Assembly (NCBI RefSeq): GCF_932294415.1
Contig: NC_065543.1
Coordinates: 42,430,277 to 42,494,276 of the forward strand
Origin: Quercus robur
Taxonomy: Eukaryota; Streptophyta; Magnoliopsida; Fagales; Fagaceae
Length of the DNA stretch: 64,000 nt
Reading direction: 5' to 3'
The notes beneath the pieces are model-generated. The model saw only the letters and a program-made list of their open reading frames with translations. It made no database searches and had not been told where the DNA came from. Numbering within the stretch: the stretch's first letter is position 1; each line of letters opens with the position of its first letter. Of the stretch, positions 23,161 through 34,564 are shown in pieces. The position numbers and the translations under genes are program-made.

Positions 23161-24714
23161 ATCTGAACAAACTCTGCGCGATGAAATTTGCTTACCAACT
23201 GATTCATCAATTTGAGGTATTTCTGCATTCTTGTCTCTTTTGGTTCAAAATCTACTCTAACTTGCCCTATGACGAGCTGTGAGTCACTCTTAAGCATGAT
23301 ATTTTCAGTTCCAAGTGCCCGAGCTATTCTTAGCCCTGTCAACAAAGCTTCATACTCCGCTTCGTTATTGGTTATAGGGAATTTGAGCTGGACCCCATAC
23401 TTGAGAACATCTTGTTTAGGGAGGTGATAACAACACCCGCTCCGCCTCCTTTCTGAGTGGACAATCCATCTGTATTGATCGTCCAAAGGTCTTCCTTGTC
23501 GCTTGCATGCTTGAGATGGTGAATTCTGCTATGAAATCTACCAATGCCTGAACTTTTACGGCCGTCCATGGGCGGTATTCTATATCAAACTGGCTGAGTT
23601 CGATGGCCCATTGCACCATTCGTCCCGCAGCCTCGGGTTTGTTCATCGCTTTCTTGATAGGCTGGTCCGTCATTACTATGATAGGATTAGCTTGGAAGTA
23701 GGGACAAAGTTTCCTTGAAGCCACTATTAGGGCGAAGGTGATCTTCTCTATGTGCGGATATCGAGCTTCAGCACCCTGGAAGGCCTAGCTGACATAGTAC
23801 ACAGGGAGTTGTACCTTGTTTTCTTCTCTAATTAAAGCTGCACCAACTGCCATGATAGATACCGCCAAGTATAAGAATAAGTCTTCGCCTTCCTTGGACG
23901 GACTCAAGAGTGGGGAGTTGCTTAAGTAGTGCTTCAACTCTTGAAATGCTGTCTTGCATTCCTCCGTCCAAACAAATGCTCTTTTCAAGGTTTTGAAGAA
24001 AGGAAGGCATTTGTCTGTTGCCTTGGAGACGAACTTGTTGAGGGCTACCACTCTTCCTATGAGTGATTGTACTTCTTTAATTGTCTTTGGTGAAGACATC
24101 TCGAGGATAGCCCTCACTTTTTTGGGATTTGCTTCAATTCCTCTTTGCGACACCATAAACCCAAGGAATTTCCTTGAGGAAACCCTAAAAGCACGTTTGG
24201 ACGGGTTTAACTTCATGCTGTACTGTCTGAGTGTGTTGAGTGTCTCCTTGAGGTCGTCCAGGTGATCCTCTTCCTCTTTGCTCTTGACGAGCATATCATC
24301 AACGTATACCTCCACATTTCTCCCAATTTGTTTTTTGAACATCTGGTTTGCCAATCTTTGATATATGGCCCCTGCATTCTTCAAACCAAAGGGCATGACC
24401 CTGTAGCAATAGAGTCCTTGGCTAGTGATGAAAGCATTTTTTTCTTGATCTTCCTCGGCCATCTGTATCTGGTTATACCTAGAAAATGCGTCCATGAAAG
24501 TGAGAAGCTTATGTCTGGCAGTAGAATCTACCAGCTGATCAATTCTGGGTAAGGAAAAACTATCCTTTGGGCAAGCTTGATTTAGATCCGTGAAGTCGAC
24601 ACACATTCTCCACTTCCCGTTTACCTTTTTGACCATGACAACATTGGCCAACCACTCAGGATAGTAGACTTCTCGAATAAAATTTATAGCAAGCAACTTA
24701 TTTACTTCGTCCAT
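23148..24714 (-). pseudogene. Reverse transcriptase and two RNase H regions of gypsy 1
   Basis: The 309-codon open stretch 23785-24714 has the RT core: [44 protein letters not shown] and the catalytic YVDDMLVKS, followed by the first RNase H segment (LSLIGRVVALNKFVSKATDK, then FVWTEECKTAFQELK). A second, archaeal-type RNase H follows across frame changes at 23148-23724 (TDGLSTQKGGGAGVVI; NNEAEYEALLTGLRIA; LKSDSQLVIGQV). That duplicate RNase H is diagnostic for Tat-lineage elements. Stops lie between the open segments. Confidence 0.9.
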
Positions 24715-24837
24715 TACTGCTTTGTTTTGTTCAGAGGCAAAGACTCTTCTTCTTTGCTAGACGGGCTTCTTCTCTGGGTCTACATTCAAGCGATGCTGGA
24801 TGATGTTTGCTGGGATCCTTGGCATATCCTCATGGCT

Positions 24838-25947
24838 CTAAGTAAATACGTCGAGGTTATCTTTTAGGAAGTTGATGATTCCTTCCTTCGTCTTTGTACT
24901 TAAATTCGTCCCTACTTGGGTTGTCTTTGTCGGACTTCCCTCGACCAACTCTCTCGTTTCTAGCTTCTCGACAATCTCTGGTGTTTTATCTTCAATTATC
25001 CATGTGTGGTTCTCTTTTGAGGATAGGACAGCCTGGTAACACCCCCTTGCCAACACCTGGTCTCCTCTTATCTCTCCGATCCCCTATTCTGTTGGAAACT
25101 TTACCTTCAAACAATATGTAGAAGTAGTAGCTTTCCAGTGGTTGAGGGTAGGTCGTCCTATGATCACATTGTAGGACGAGGGTGAGTCTACCACCAAAAA
25201 ATTGTGTTTGTTGGTTACCTGGAGGGGGTATGAACTGGCCATGACTGTCAACATCACTATTCCACAGGGGCACACCTTGTCTCCACTGAAATTGACGAGG
25301 GGTGACTCGAAAGGTCGAAGCTTTTTAGGGTCTACTTTTAATTGCTAGAAGGTGGAAAGATAGATAATGTCTGCCGAGCTCCCATTGTCTACTAGAACCC
25401 TCCTTGTATTGAACCCCTCAATCATGATCATAATGACCAGTGGGTCGTCATGAGGTTTCTTTACTCCTCTGGCATCTTCTTCTGAGAAGTACACGTCTTG
25501 GTTTATCTGTCTTTGTTTCAGGGGAGGTAGGTTGTGAACACTGTTTACTTGCCTTTGGTATGACTTTCTGAGGGATCTGAATGATCCCCTTATGGTTGGT
25601 CCTTCCGTGATAGTTTTTATATCCCCTAGTACACTCTGTGGACGAGGTGGTGGGTGATCTTCATCTCTTTGGGAACCTCTGTGCTGATCCTTCTTACCGT
25701 ATTTGCTGGAATCTCCCCTTTTCACATACTTCTGTAGTTTCCCTTTCCGTATGAATTCTTTTATCTACTCCTTCAGATCCCAGCAATCCTCTGTGTAATG
25801 CCCGTGGTCGTTATGAAAACAACAGTATTTCCTCTTGTCGCACACACTAGGCGATGAGTGGAGTGGCCTAGGCCATTTAAGAGATGGTTCGTCTCTTATT
25901 TCCATCAAAATCTGGTCAACGGGCATCACTAAAGGCGTGAACTTCAT
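24838..25947 (-). pseudogene. Gag zinc region and protease of gypsy 1
   Basis: A Cys/His cluster [19 protein letters not shown] at about 25765-25825 ends Gag. The aspartic protease follows with [14 protein letters not shown] at about 25345-25400 and, further along, [18 protein letters not shown] near 25130-25200. A linker with CYQAVL and ENLDVF (24838-25056) leads into RT. Stops break it into several open pieces. Confidence 0.82.
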
Positions 25948-26095
25948 TGGTCAAGCATATTTGTCATCTCTTCATCTATTGCCTTCGTCATTCCGTCGGT
26001 CAGCTCGATCTCTTTTTTGTCCTCTTTGATCGTCTTCTTTTTCCTTCTTCTTCTCCTTTGGTTTTTCTACTCCCTCTATGGCTGTTAAAGCGTCT

Positions 26096-26917
26096 TCAAT
26101 GTTCATATACTTCTATGCTTTTAGTAGCGCCTCTGCCATCGTTTTGGGAGGATTTTTTTGCCAAGGAAACCAAAAAATCTCTGGACTTTAATCCTGCCTT
26201 AAAGGTTGTAAGTTGCACCTTATCGTCTGACTCGTTTACCTCTAGCATTCCTCGTGTGAAGTGCGTTACATAGGATCTCAAAGTTTCCTTTTCACCTTGT
26301 TTGATTGTGAGCAAATGATCAGCTGTCCTTTTCGGACGTTGTCCACCAACAAAATGATGAACAAACGAGCTACTTAGCTGTTCGAAGTTATCGATGGATG
26401 ACATTGGCAATTTGGTGAACCATTCCCTGGTTGACCCTTTAAGGGTAGTGGGAAAGGAGCGGCACAGAATCTCATCAGGAGGTTTCTGAAGACCCAGGTT
26501 CGTCTTGAATGTGTTTAGATGATCCAACGGATCTTTTAATCCGTCAAAGGGCTCAAGCTAGGGTAGACGGAACTTAGAGGGTACCGGGCACTCCTGGACT
26601 GCTACGGTAAAGGATGAATTCGTCTTTCTGACAATTCTGTCCAAACTTTGATCTGTCTTTCCCTTGATAGTGTTTCTCAGCTCGTCCATCTCTTTCCTCA
26701 TCTCCCTAAGGAAATCTGAATTTGCCTCTTCTGGAGTGCTGGTTCGTCTCCTGTGACGGTCTTCATCATTGTCCCTGTTGATTTCCATGTGGTTATCTTC
26801 TTGCTGTAGTCGCTGCCTCATCTCCTGGTTTTGCTTGGTAAGTTCCTCCACAATGGCTGCTAGTGACTGAATTTGTAGGGCCAATGTTGCAGGATCTGGG
26901 TTAGTGCTGGACTCCAT
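26096..26917 (-). pseudogene. Gag of gypsy 1
   Basis: Starts MESSTNPDPATLALQIQSLA with a coiled-coil helix (EELTKQNQEMRQRLQ). The retrotransposon Gag core is at 26096-26527 ([39 protein letters not shown]). One stop near 26555 and a frame change after 26096 break the reading frame. It is clearly homologous to Gag of gypsy 2 at 49269-50310. Confidence 0.88.
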
Positions 26918-26993
26918 CTGAACTTATAACTTGGAATGGAATTGTGTTCTTGAATTGGGTGCTCAAGAGTCGTCCCCACAGACAGCGCCAAAC

Positions 26994-28055
26994 TGATGAT
27001 GCCCGAATCATCGGTAAGATGTTCGTCCAGACGGGAGTCGTCCATAGCTAATCCTAATCCTGAGAAAAGTTGAAAAGAAAGTATGGTCATCGGTGTGGTG
27101 CCTACCATAGAGCCTCTGATGCCAAAGTTAGAATAGCTAGAGTTTGAAGAAAGTGATGTGCAACGAGAATTCACTTAGTCATCTCCCGTCCATATGCGTC
27201 GTCCAAAGGATAGGTAAGTCTTTGCTAACTCGTCCGTCTGTCCTTAAGGACAGACGAGCTCACTATCGCCCGTCTCTCCTGGAGGACGGACGAGAGTTTT
27301 AGCATTCGTCCGTCCTTTACAGACGGACGAGCTTGCCACCACCCCCTCGTTCACTAAGGACAAGGGAGGACTTCTCTGCCAAGTGGAAGAACGAACCGTC
27401 GCCAGTCAAGGCCAACCGTTGTGAAATACAAACTTCTACATCAGTTACTTCCGAGCCTGTTGGATTCCTCAACTGTAGGAGCGGTTACTAAATAAGTAAC
27501 CGCTTCCCGCATACTATATAAGCATACACCAAGGAATGAGTAAGGCATTCTGTTCTCGAGAAACTAAGTTTACATTCCTTCATTCAGAGACTAACTTCAC
27601 CATCGGAGGGTTCTTGGCCGGCTTCCACCGGTCTCCTCTGAGTTTTCACTTGTTTTCTCAGGATTCAGTCGCAAGTTTATCAAGGCCCGACATTTTCAGT
27701 CCACTGATATCCCAGAGTTCATCAGAAAGTAATATGGATGTACTAGGAAATTTTTTGTGTACCTCTTCATTGGGTTTTGTCTAAGGATATATATAGGCGC
27801 TTTCTTCTTAGCCGTTGGTTTTGTTTTAATGGTGGAATCATTGCCGAAGTTGTAACGCCCATGTGGGGTGTTAAATGGATAGATATATCTTCCAACGGTA
27901 CGGAAGATCATTATTTATCTTTTGTAACGCTTCGTCCTGATTGAGGGACGACGGTTGAGTCTTTGTCAGGCAGTTCCTCCTGGGCTGGGCTAGCTTCAGC
28001 GTAGTCCTTGTCTATCGTCCTTCTTGGGTGGACGAGTATATTTTCGGGACCATTA
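26994..28055 (-). repeat. 5' LTR of gypsy element 1, interrupted by a solo LTR
   Basis: Matches the 3' LTR but is enlarged to 1062 bp by a nested insertion at 27154-27724 plus 5 bp duplicated. The primer-binding region next to it reads TTGGCGCTGTCTGTGGGGAC on the minus strand (26972-26991). Confidence 0.9.
27154..27724 (+). mobile_element. Solo LTR nested in the gypsy 1 LTR
   Basis: 571 bp with TG...CA ends (TGATGTGCAACG to GAGTTCATCA) and a perfect 5-bp duplication GAAAG at 27149-27153 and 27725-27729. The other LTR of gypsy 1 shows the empty site near 18034-18042. A TATA-like TACTATATAAGCAT near 27512 suggests plus orientation. The CGTCCGTCC-rich first half contains short inverted repeats. 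Confidence 0.92.
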
Positions 28056-28060
28056 GTCAG

Positions 28061-28576
28061 TATATTCAAGTTTTTTATTATTATTATTATTATTGAAGAT
28101 TTTAATGACCACTCTAAAGAAAATTTCTTGAATCTCTTGAATCACCACTGGAAACTGCACCACTAGGGCATTCTCGGTTTGGAATAAAAACTACTATAAC
28201 TTTATGATAGTTTTTCAAACAAAATAACACCAAAACACACTTCATATTCTTTTTCGATAATCAACACCAGAACACTTTATTACAGACTTTAAAAAAGTTC
28301 AAGTTATTTCATTATTGCATCTAGTAAGGTCATTATGCAATAACCAGCTTAAGCAACGTACAAACGAGCCTCGAACCACAACGGGAAATTCTTGCATGCG
28401 CCCAGTGTATGAGACTTATTATGACACCCTGACATATTGGACTCACAGATACACCTAGCGTATAAGACACCACAACCACCATACCAGTGAAATTAAGAGG
28501 TCACAACACACAAATAAACAAACATATAGTAATATTCTAAATTCTATAACATTGGTGTTGGATTACTAGCCACCTC
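28061..28576. repeat. SDR2 3' flank (copy of 4145-4528 plus 9219-9354)
   Basis: Collinear with the SDR1 3' flank and uninterrupted where SDR1 has the hAT (GACTCACAGAT at 28440). It probably includes the SDR2 3' untranslated region. Confidence 0.85.
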
Positions 28577-29380
28577 TTAAACTTTAGGTTTAAACCCAGC
28601 ATCTACCACCAAATTATGTCCGGTGACAAATTGGGAATCCTCAGAAGCAAGAAACACCACAGCGTCCGCCACATTTTTCGGCATTAGCAACCCACCTTTC
28701 AAGTACGAACTTAACTCTTGCATCTTACCTATCTTCTCATCATTGTCCAACCTCATCGTGTCCTTTAGTAATGGCGTCCCAACTACCCCTGGTGAAACAC
28801 AATTCACACGTATCCCATATGAACCCACCTGCAAGCTCGCTGACCTCACCAGCCCTAACACTGCGTGCTTCGACATGGCATAGTCGACAAACCTGTCAGT
28901 ACCAATACTCGCCGCCATGCTCGTTGTGCAAATTATGCTCCCCCTCACGTGCCCTTCCACCATCGCCTTCACCGCGTGCTTCACACACGCCACCATCCCG
29001 CGGGCGTTCACGGCCATGAGCTTGTCGTAAGCTGACAAGTCTATGTCGAACACGGTCTGCTCGCGAGTGTTGGTCGCTCGACCTATGCCCGCATTGCTGA
29101 ACATGATGTCGAGGCATCCGTACTTATTGACTGTCGAGTCTACCAACGTTCTCACCTGTTCCTCGTCGCCGACATCGCAATGAACATAGCTGCATATGTT
29201 GAGGCTGATAGATGCAGCGACGCTTTGGCCCATTTCGTCTTGGACGTCCGCGATAACGATGGCTCTTGCGCCCTGAGTGGCGAAATGGCGAGCCGTGGCT
29301 TCGCCTATGCCGCTTGCTCCACCAGTGACTATGGCCACCTTGCCTTGGAGCTTGTTCTTTGGCGTTGTGGAGTCTGTCAT
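28577..29380 (-). CDS. SDR2, short-chain dehydrogenase/reductase (SDR110C-like)
   Basis: A 267-residue paralogue of SDR1 with the same motifs: TGGASGIG 19-26, Asp45, CDV 68-70, SNAG 95-98, and catalytic Asn125, Ser154, Tyr167 and Lys171 (YAMSK). The reading frame is intact and the start is the same MTDSTTPKNKLQGKVA. The active-site segment reads TSMAASIGTDRFVDY, like SDR3 and unlike SDR1, and the tail ends GFKPKV. It probably oxidises a small alcohol with NAD in the cytosol, but the substrate is unknown. The flanks match the SDR1 unit; gypsy 1 lies about 520 bp beyond its stop codon and a MULE-like element about 240 bp upstream of its start. Confidence 0.94.
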   Translation of the reverse strand: MTDSTTPKNKLQGKVAIVTGGASGIGEATARHFATQGARAIVIADVQDEMGQSVAASISLNICSYVHCDVGDEEQVRTLVDSTVNKYGCLDIMFSNAGIGRATNTREQTVFDIDLSAYDKLMAVNARGMVACVKHAVKAMVEGHVRGSIICTTSMAASIGTDRFVDYAMSKHAVLGLVRSASLQVGSYGIRVNCVSPGVVGTPLLKDTMRLDNDEKIGKMQELSSYLKGGLLMPKNVADAVVFLASEDSQFVTGHNLVVDAGFKPKV

Positions 29381-29436
29381 TTCGTTCGTTTGTGTAAATC
29401 AGGTGATTGAATATATTTGCTATGTCAAAAAGGCTA

Positions 29437-29444
29437 ATTATATA
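29437..29444 (-). promoter_or_regulatory. Putative TATA box of SDR2
   Basis: TATATAAT on the minus strand, about 57-64 bp before the ATG, conserved with SDR1. Upstream sequence GTGCTACTTTTAGCCAACTA continues without the insertion seen in SDR1. Confidence 0.5.
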
Positions 29445-29620
29445 CATATTAATCTTTCATTTGTTATGTGCTACTTTTAGCCAACTACTCCGTAGAAAGG
29501 TTGTTCCAAGTGTAAGAGTTTACACCTCCAATTGTGCCACGTCAGATTCTTGGTTCACTCCAAATATAGAGTCAAGACGAGAGTTTTGCAATGATTTGCG
29601 GTGTTATCTCACAAGCGAGG

Positions 29621-30480
29621 AGGATTCTGGCATTTTACCCCTAATTTTAAAAAAAAAAATTGCAATATGTCCCTGTTTGCAAACTATATAGGAGCGTGCC
29701 CCTGTTTCGATACTCGATTATCCTAAAATCGAGTTCAATTAAATACTCGATTTGTAGAAAATCGAGTTATGCCCGATCAAACTTGAAAAAAAAAAAAAAA
29801 AAAATTTCCGTGGAACTCGAGTTTCAGGAAATCGAGTTCCATGCAAAAAAAAATTTTATAAGTGTGATTCCCCTATATTCAGGGAGCCCTATAGTGGCGT
29901 TTTAAAGCCCTATAGTGACGTTTTAAAGCCCTATAGCGGCGTTTTCCTCCAATTTTTTTATAAGTGTGATTGGCCCATATTCAGGGTACTCTATAATGGC
30001 GTTTTTAAGCCCTATAGTGACGTTTTAAGGCCCTATAGCGGCGTTTTCCTGCAAAAATTTCGTATAAGTGTAATCGGCCTGTTCTGGGTGCCCTATAGTG
30101 GCTTTTTAGGCCCTATAGTGACGTTTATAAGCCCTATAGTGACGTTTTAGAGCCCTATAGCAGCGTTTTCCTGTAAAAAAATTTTATAGTCCCCAAACAA
30201 GTTCAAGAGGCCCTATAGTGGCGTTTTTAAGCCCTATAGTGACGTTTTAAAACCCTATAGCGGCGTTTTGGAACTCGACTTCCCTAAAATCGAGTTCCAT
30301 GCTTTTTTTTTTTTTTAGTTTTATTCGGCATAACTCGATTTTCTACAAATCGAGTATTTCATTGAAACTCGATTTTAAGGTAATCGAGTATCGAAACAGA
30401 GGCATATCCCTATATAGTTTCGAAATAGGAGCATATTGCTAAATTTTTTAAAAATTAAGGGCAAAAGGCTAGAATCTCCC
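29621..30480. mobile_element. MULE-like non-autonomous element with long inverted ends
   Basis: The left end AGGATTCTGGCATTTTACCC and right end GGGCAAAAGGCTAGAATCTC are parts of long imperfect inverted repeats of more than 100 bp. Flanks are ACAAGCGAGG (29611-29620) and ACAAGCAGG (30481-30489), an imperfect 9-10-bp duplication of the kind Mutator-like elements make. Subterminal palindromes pair ACTCGATT with AATCGAGT. The interior is a satellite of CCCTATAGTGGCGTTTT units. There is no transposase. A relative lies at 48068-58784. Confidence 0.75.
29887..30270. repeat. 21-bp satellite with three-unit higher-order pattern
   Basis: About 13 monomers of CCCTATAGNGNCGTTTTAAAG. They mostly occur in the order GTGGCG, GTGACG, GCGGCG, and then a spacer ending in TCCTGC...GTGTGAT or CCATATTCAGGG, repeated about four times. 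This is a short higher-order repeat inside the MULE-like element. Confidence 0.88.
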
Positions 30481-30732
30481 ACAAGCAGGTGAAATCATAC
30501 TGGTCTCCCCCTTATGAGTGGCCAAGAAATGACTGATAGGAAAATATCACTTTAATCAATGGCTACTTGAAAAATGTAATAAATAATGCCGAAAAATTAA
30601 GTTAGATGTTCATTTGTTGCATCTTACTATGTTAGCATTTGTTTTTCAGCAAAAAATACTATTAGCATTTACATCCGACTCTTTCTATCTTTATTTAATA
30701 AAAATTAACAAATTACACACAAAATTGGTTCT
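30481..30732. repeat. SDR2 upstream flank
   Basis: Collinear with about 12165-12330 upstream of SDR1 (GGCTACTTGAAAAATGTAATA, TTCATTTGTTGCATCTT), then interrupted by a solo LTR. No gene is seen. Confidence 0.7.
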
Positions 30733-31380
30733 TGTAAGGACACGATTTGTAACGACCCGGGACAGTGTTGGGTTCGCACGTAAAAAGGCCCAAACAATAT
30801 CATTTGTAGAGCGTGGGTTTGAAAGGCTAGGCCTTGGTCACAAGACAGTGGGTTAAATCGTGTTCGCCCTAAGAGTTTTTCTCCTCAAGGCAGGCTGGGT
30901 GGCTCTGGTTTTTGGCCATTTTTCCCAGCCTCTTTTCCCGGATAGCTTATTTTTCCTTTTATACTAGCCTGTATCCCTTATCCAATGTCCACGTGTGGGG
31001 TTTGATTTTCCAGGACTGATACTTGTCCCATCAGCCCATACCCAGAGTGGTTGGGGGTGGTTGTAAAAAACTGAAGAGTATGGCTCTGTCAGGTGCAGAG
31101 TATTGAATGGCAGTAAGGGCAGCTTTTCCTGGTCGTTGTACTTTCCAGCGTATCCTTCTCTATTGACCTAGATATTTTAGATCTTTTCCAAGTTGCTCCT
31201 TTACCGTTTTTGCCCTTCCTTTTAGTGAGACCTCGGACATGCCGAGGACTGAATCGTCCTCAGCTGCGCCCAAGTCTATTTTGTACTCGTATTACCGAGT
31301 CTGGGCTATAACCTTCCTCGGCTCGGACCTTGGGCCCCAATGAATAAATGGGCCAGGGCCACAAATTATTGGGCCCCACA
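30733..31380. mobile_element. Solo LTR (648 bp)
   Basis: Begins TGTAAGGACACGATTTG, ends TTATTGGGCCCCACA, and has a perfect 5-bp duplication GTTCT at 30728-30732 and 31381-31385. Probably a gypsy LTR by its G+C-rich, CCTCGGCTCGGACC-type composition; the superfamily is not proven. Confidence 0.92.
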
Positions 31381-31479
31381 GTTCTAAATCTAGATAGCTA
31401 TAAAATTTCAATTTTTTGTATTTCTCTCTCTCTCTCTCTCTCTAGGAATTTTCTTCAAGATGGTCTTTAAGAAACTTAA

Positions 31480-32424
31480 CTTAAAAAATGATAATGATAA
31501 TAATAAAAAATTGAATATATTAACGTCACAAAAAACACATAAATACGTAAAATTTTACAAGTTTTCATATTTTGAAATCGTTGTATAATAATTTCATTAT
31601 CAATGTTATTAGATGCATATTTCCAATGTACACAACTAAGTAATCATTCATTTACCTGCACCTTGTCTAAATAATTAATACAATAATCAAAATGCATCAT
31701 CTTTTTACTTTTATTTTTTTTGACCCATTCCAACCAATTTTTGTATTCTTTAAACCAATAAGGATTGAATTGATGCAACGCTCCACTATATATATATATA
31801 TATATATATATTAGGTATATGGGCTAAGGTGTTGACAAGAACCTCTTTGTAAATATGCTCTTCTTATTTCTCCTAATCATTAGGATGAAAATATGAGACT
31901 TTTTCTCATATCCTAGAATTTGAAAGAAGATTATTCAAGTCAATTCAAATTTGCTTAGAATATAAATCTTGCAATACAATTTATTTTCTAATAAGAAATT
32001 TGTCCATAGTGCTAGCAAAATAAAAAATTATAAATTATAAGTTTATTCAATATATTTAACTCAGGAATTCAACCATTACAATAATCGTATTTAATAAAGT
32101 ATTTAGACATTACTTTAGAGCATATGCATTACATACAAAATGCACTACATAAATCCTACAAATTCAATTATAGACAAAAGCAAGCACTAATAGACTAGAT
32201 GTTTGAAAATATATATTTCTTTTTTTAAAAAAATAGCGATTTTAAAATCTCCCTTTTGAAAACACAATTTTAAAAGTCACAATTAAATATTTGATAAAAT
32301 CACGGTTTGACAATCAAGCTATTGATCTAAAATTGCTGTTTCACTACAAATTACTAAAATTAACCTTTAATGAACCAAAAGGTCAAATTGTTTTTTGATG
32401 GACTCAAATTTTTATTTAGGGTGT

Positions 32425-32472
<48 letters not shown>

Positions 32473-32520
32473 GGTGGTCAATAGCTATAGTAATTTAAAA
32501 TTAAATTTTCAAGGTATATA
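31480..32520. repeat. Inverted copy of flank block 3120-4110
   Basis: The reverse complement of this block aligns with 3120-4110 (AATGCATCATC, CAACCAATTTTT, ATTGAATTGATGCAACGCTCC). It includes an AT microsatellite (31787-31811) and a 43-base poly-T run (32429-32471). No gene is seen. Confidence 0.75.
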
Positions 32521-32589
32521 ATTTTTTCCCTCAAGTAAGACCACCCACCCCAACACATAGAGCCACCCCTTCTCTTTCTCAATGTTCGT

Positions 32590-32790
32590 TGGCCAGGGAG
32601 CATACATGGCCATGGATCACTGGCATTCGATATCCTTTGTGGACTTGGTGTCAAGTCTCTGTCATGGGGAAGGGGTTATGTTAATCTGAATGTGGGTGGC
32701 TGCGGTGGGGCTAGGCGTAGGTTGATGAAGCCCCTATTTGGCATGTGCTAAGTTAGGTGTGAGGGAAAAATGCTTTGGAAACAAATAAAA
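32590..32790. repeat. Copy of SDR1 distal flank 15560-15790
   Basis: Shares AGCCCCTATTTGGCATG, TGCTAAGTTAGG and ATGAGG-like runs with 15640-15740. This is the last piece of SDR2-unit flank before a retrotransposon fragment. Confidence 0.65.
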
Positions 32791-32799
32791 ATATATATA

Positions 32800-34320
32800 T
32801 TTTATATTATTTTTAAAAGATCTTGTACGTTTTTAGACCCTTTAAAACAAACCAGATTAACCTAGTTAATTAGCCAAGTAATTACTTAGTCAAATTATTC
32901 AAATCTAAGTTAACACAAATATATCATATCAATGTAAAGTGCAGAATTTAAATAACACAAAGATATGATAACCCAGGAAAACCAAACCGGTAAAAAACCT
33001 GAGGGAGATTTAGCCTAACTATCCTCAAGGTAAAATAGATCCACTATGAAGGAATTGAAGTTTATACAATAGCGACAGACCACTAACATTCTATTACTAC
33101 CTCGAGTAAGAAACTTACTACCATGACCACGTGATAGCTCCGAGTCCACGGACTACTTCTTTCTTGGATTCATAGCAACCACAAGTACTCCCACTTGTGT
33201 TTTCTTTAAGCTCTTTATGCAGCAACTGAAATGATCACCAAGCTCTCGACATCAATCTTGAGATTGGAAATCCTAAGTATGTATGAAGGCAAACACCTCT
33301 AGATCTCACAAGAAATTCATACACACAGCATAAACAACATCAATAAGAAACGTGGCTTGAGTTTTTCCTTTTATACTTAAGGCAAAACATAAAACCCTAC
33401 ATGTCAAACGGGCTTGAGCTGAGTTGGAAAATTCTACAGAAAAATAATCTGCATGAGCTTCGATCGATCAAGTCTAATTCTGGATCAATCAAGCCAGGCA
33501 GATTTATATAGTAAATTTGGTAGTACACTCGATTCCAACTTTACACATAAACAAACTTTGAGTAAGTCTAAAACAAGACTAAACGTTTTGATCATGGTTA
33601 GCCAACATTACAAAATAAAGTTCTAATATATTTAAACCTAAAGTAACTCCCCCTTTGCAATCTGTGACAAAACACAAACTAGACAAAGTGCTCAAAGTTT
33701 ACAAAAATAGCCCATTACAATAACATTGCCCAACAAAAACAAATTCAATCTAACTACTATCTATCAATTGCAAGGGTAGACAGTAGCACGACTGAATCAA
33801 CCTGTATATTCCTTAAACACTCAACAAATCCATAAACGTATTTGTGAAAAATACAAGTAAAACAAAATAACTTCTTGATTTCACATAACATAAAATAAAG
33901 ACATATATCATGAATAACCTCATAAATATAAATCAATAATCAATGTAACACAATGTGAAATAAGAAACAGATATAAATACATCATAGTATCTCCCCCTAT
34001 CATAGACAACTTAAATAAAACAAAAATGCATCATGAGCCAAAAAATATAAATACAAGATGCAGCACCTAGATACAATCTAAAGCTCCACAACTCTAAAAC
34101 AACAAAATCTCCCCCTACAATCTAAAGCTCCATAGCTCCAAAGGGTAATCATGACTCATCATCAAAAGGAGGTGGCAAAGGTGATCGTCTAAGACTCTCC
34201 AAATCTGCTCGCAAGGACTGAAGCTCAACAAGCATGTCTACCAAAAGCTAACCATGAGCCACCTGAACAGTCATAACAGTCTCCAATATACGACGAATGC
34301 TCGAATCGTTCGAAATATAT
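32800..34320 (-). mobile_element. Copia (SIRE/Maximus-like) 3' fragment
   Basis: On the minus strand the right part carries a short Leu-rich frame (VDMLVELQSLRADLESL near 34190-34240) and three AGGGGGAG purine tracts (33645, 33992, 34110), as in the multiple polypurine tracts of SIRE-type elements. An LTR-like stretch follows from TGTTGGCTAACCATG near 33612 leftwards. The boundaries and the other LTR are not seen. Confidence 0.45.
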
Positions 34321-34517
34321 AAATCATGAGTGCAAATATATACCTTTTATAAAGCTCTTCTTTTATACAAATGTGTGGAGATTTTGACATTTGATGAGAT
34401 ATTTTGCAATTGTGCAAGAGAAGATGTAGGGGGAGCTACGTTCAGTCAAGGCAGAGCAGCGAGGTGGTTTACATGGCGAGCAGGGGCAGTGAGGTTCCTC
34501 GCCGCTGGTGAACTTAG

Positions 34518-34564
<47 letters not shown>

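Larger units (their letters stand above)
17877..28055 (-). mobile_element. Ty3/gypsy retrotransposon 1 (Tat-like), decayed
   Basis: LTRs with TG...CA ends in element orientation flank the element, and the target duplication is GTCAA/GTCAG (17872-17876, 28056-28060). The empty site is visible in the duplicated flank at about 4143-4156. Gag-pol reads on the minus strand from 26917 to about 21780. Two RNase H regions follow the reverse transcriptase, a feature of the plant Tat lineage. Beyond pol lie a tandem array and a spliced gene on the opposite strand. Several frameshifts and stops make it non-autonomous. Confidence 0.93.

Noticed and set aside
29887..30270. Regular repeats resembling a CRISPR array
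   Set aside because: Repeats are about 21 bp with no unique spacers of constant size, sit inside a transposon, and the DNA is plant nuclear.
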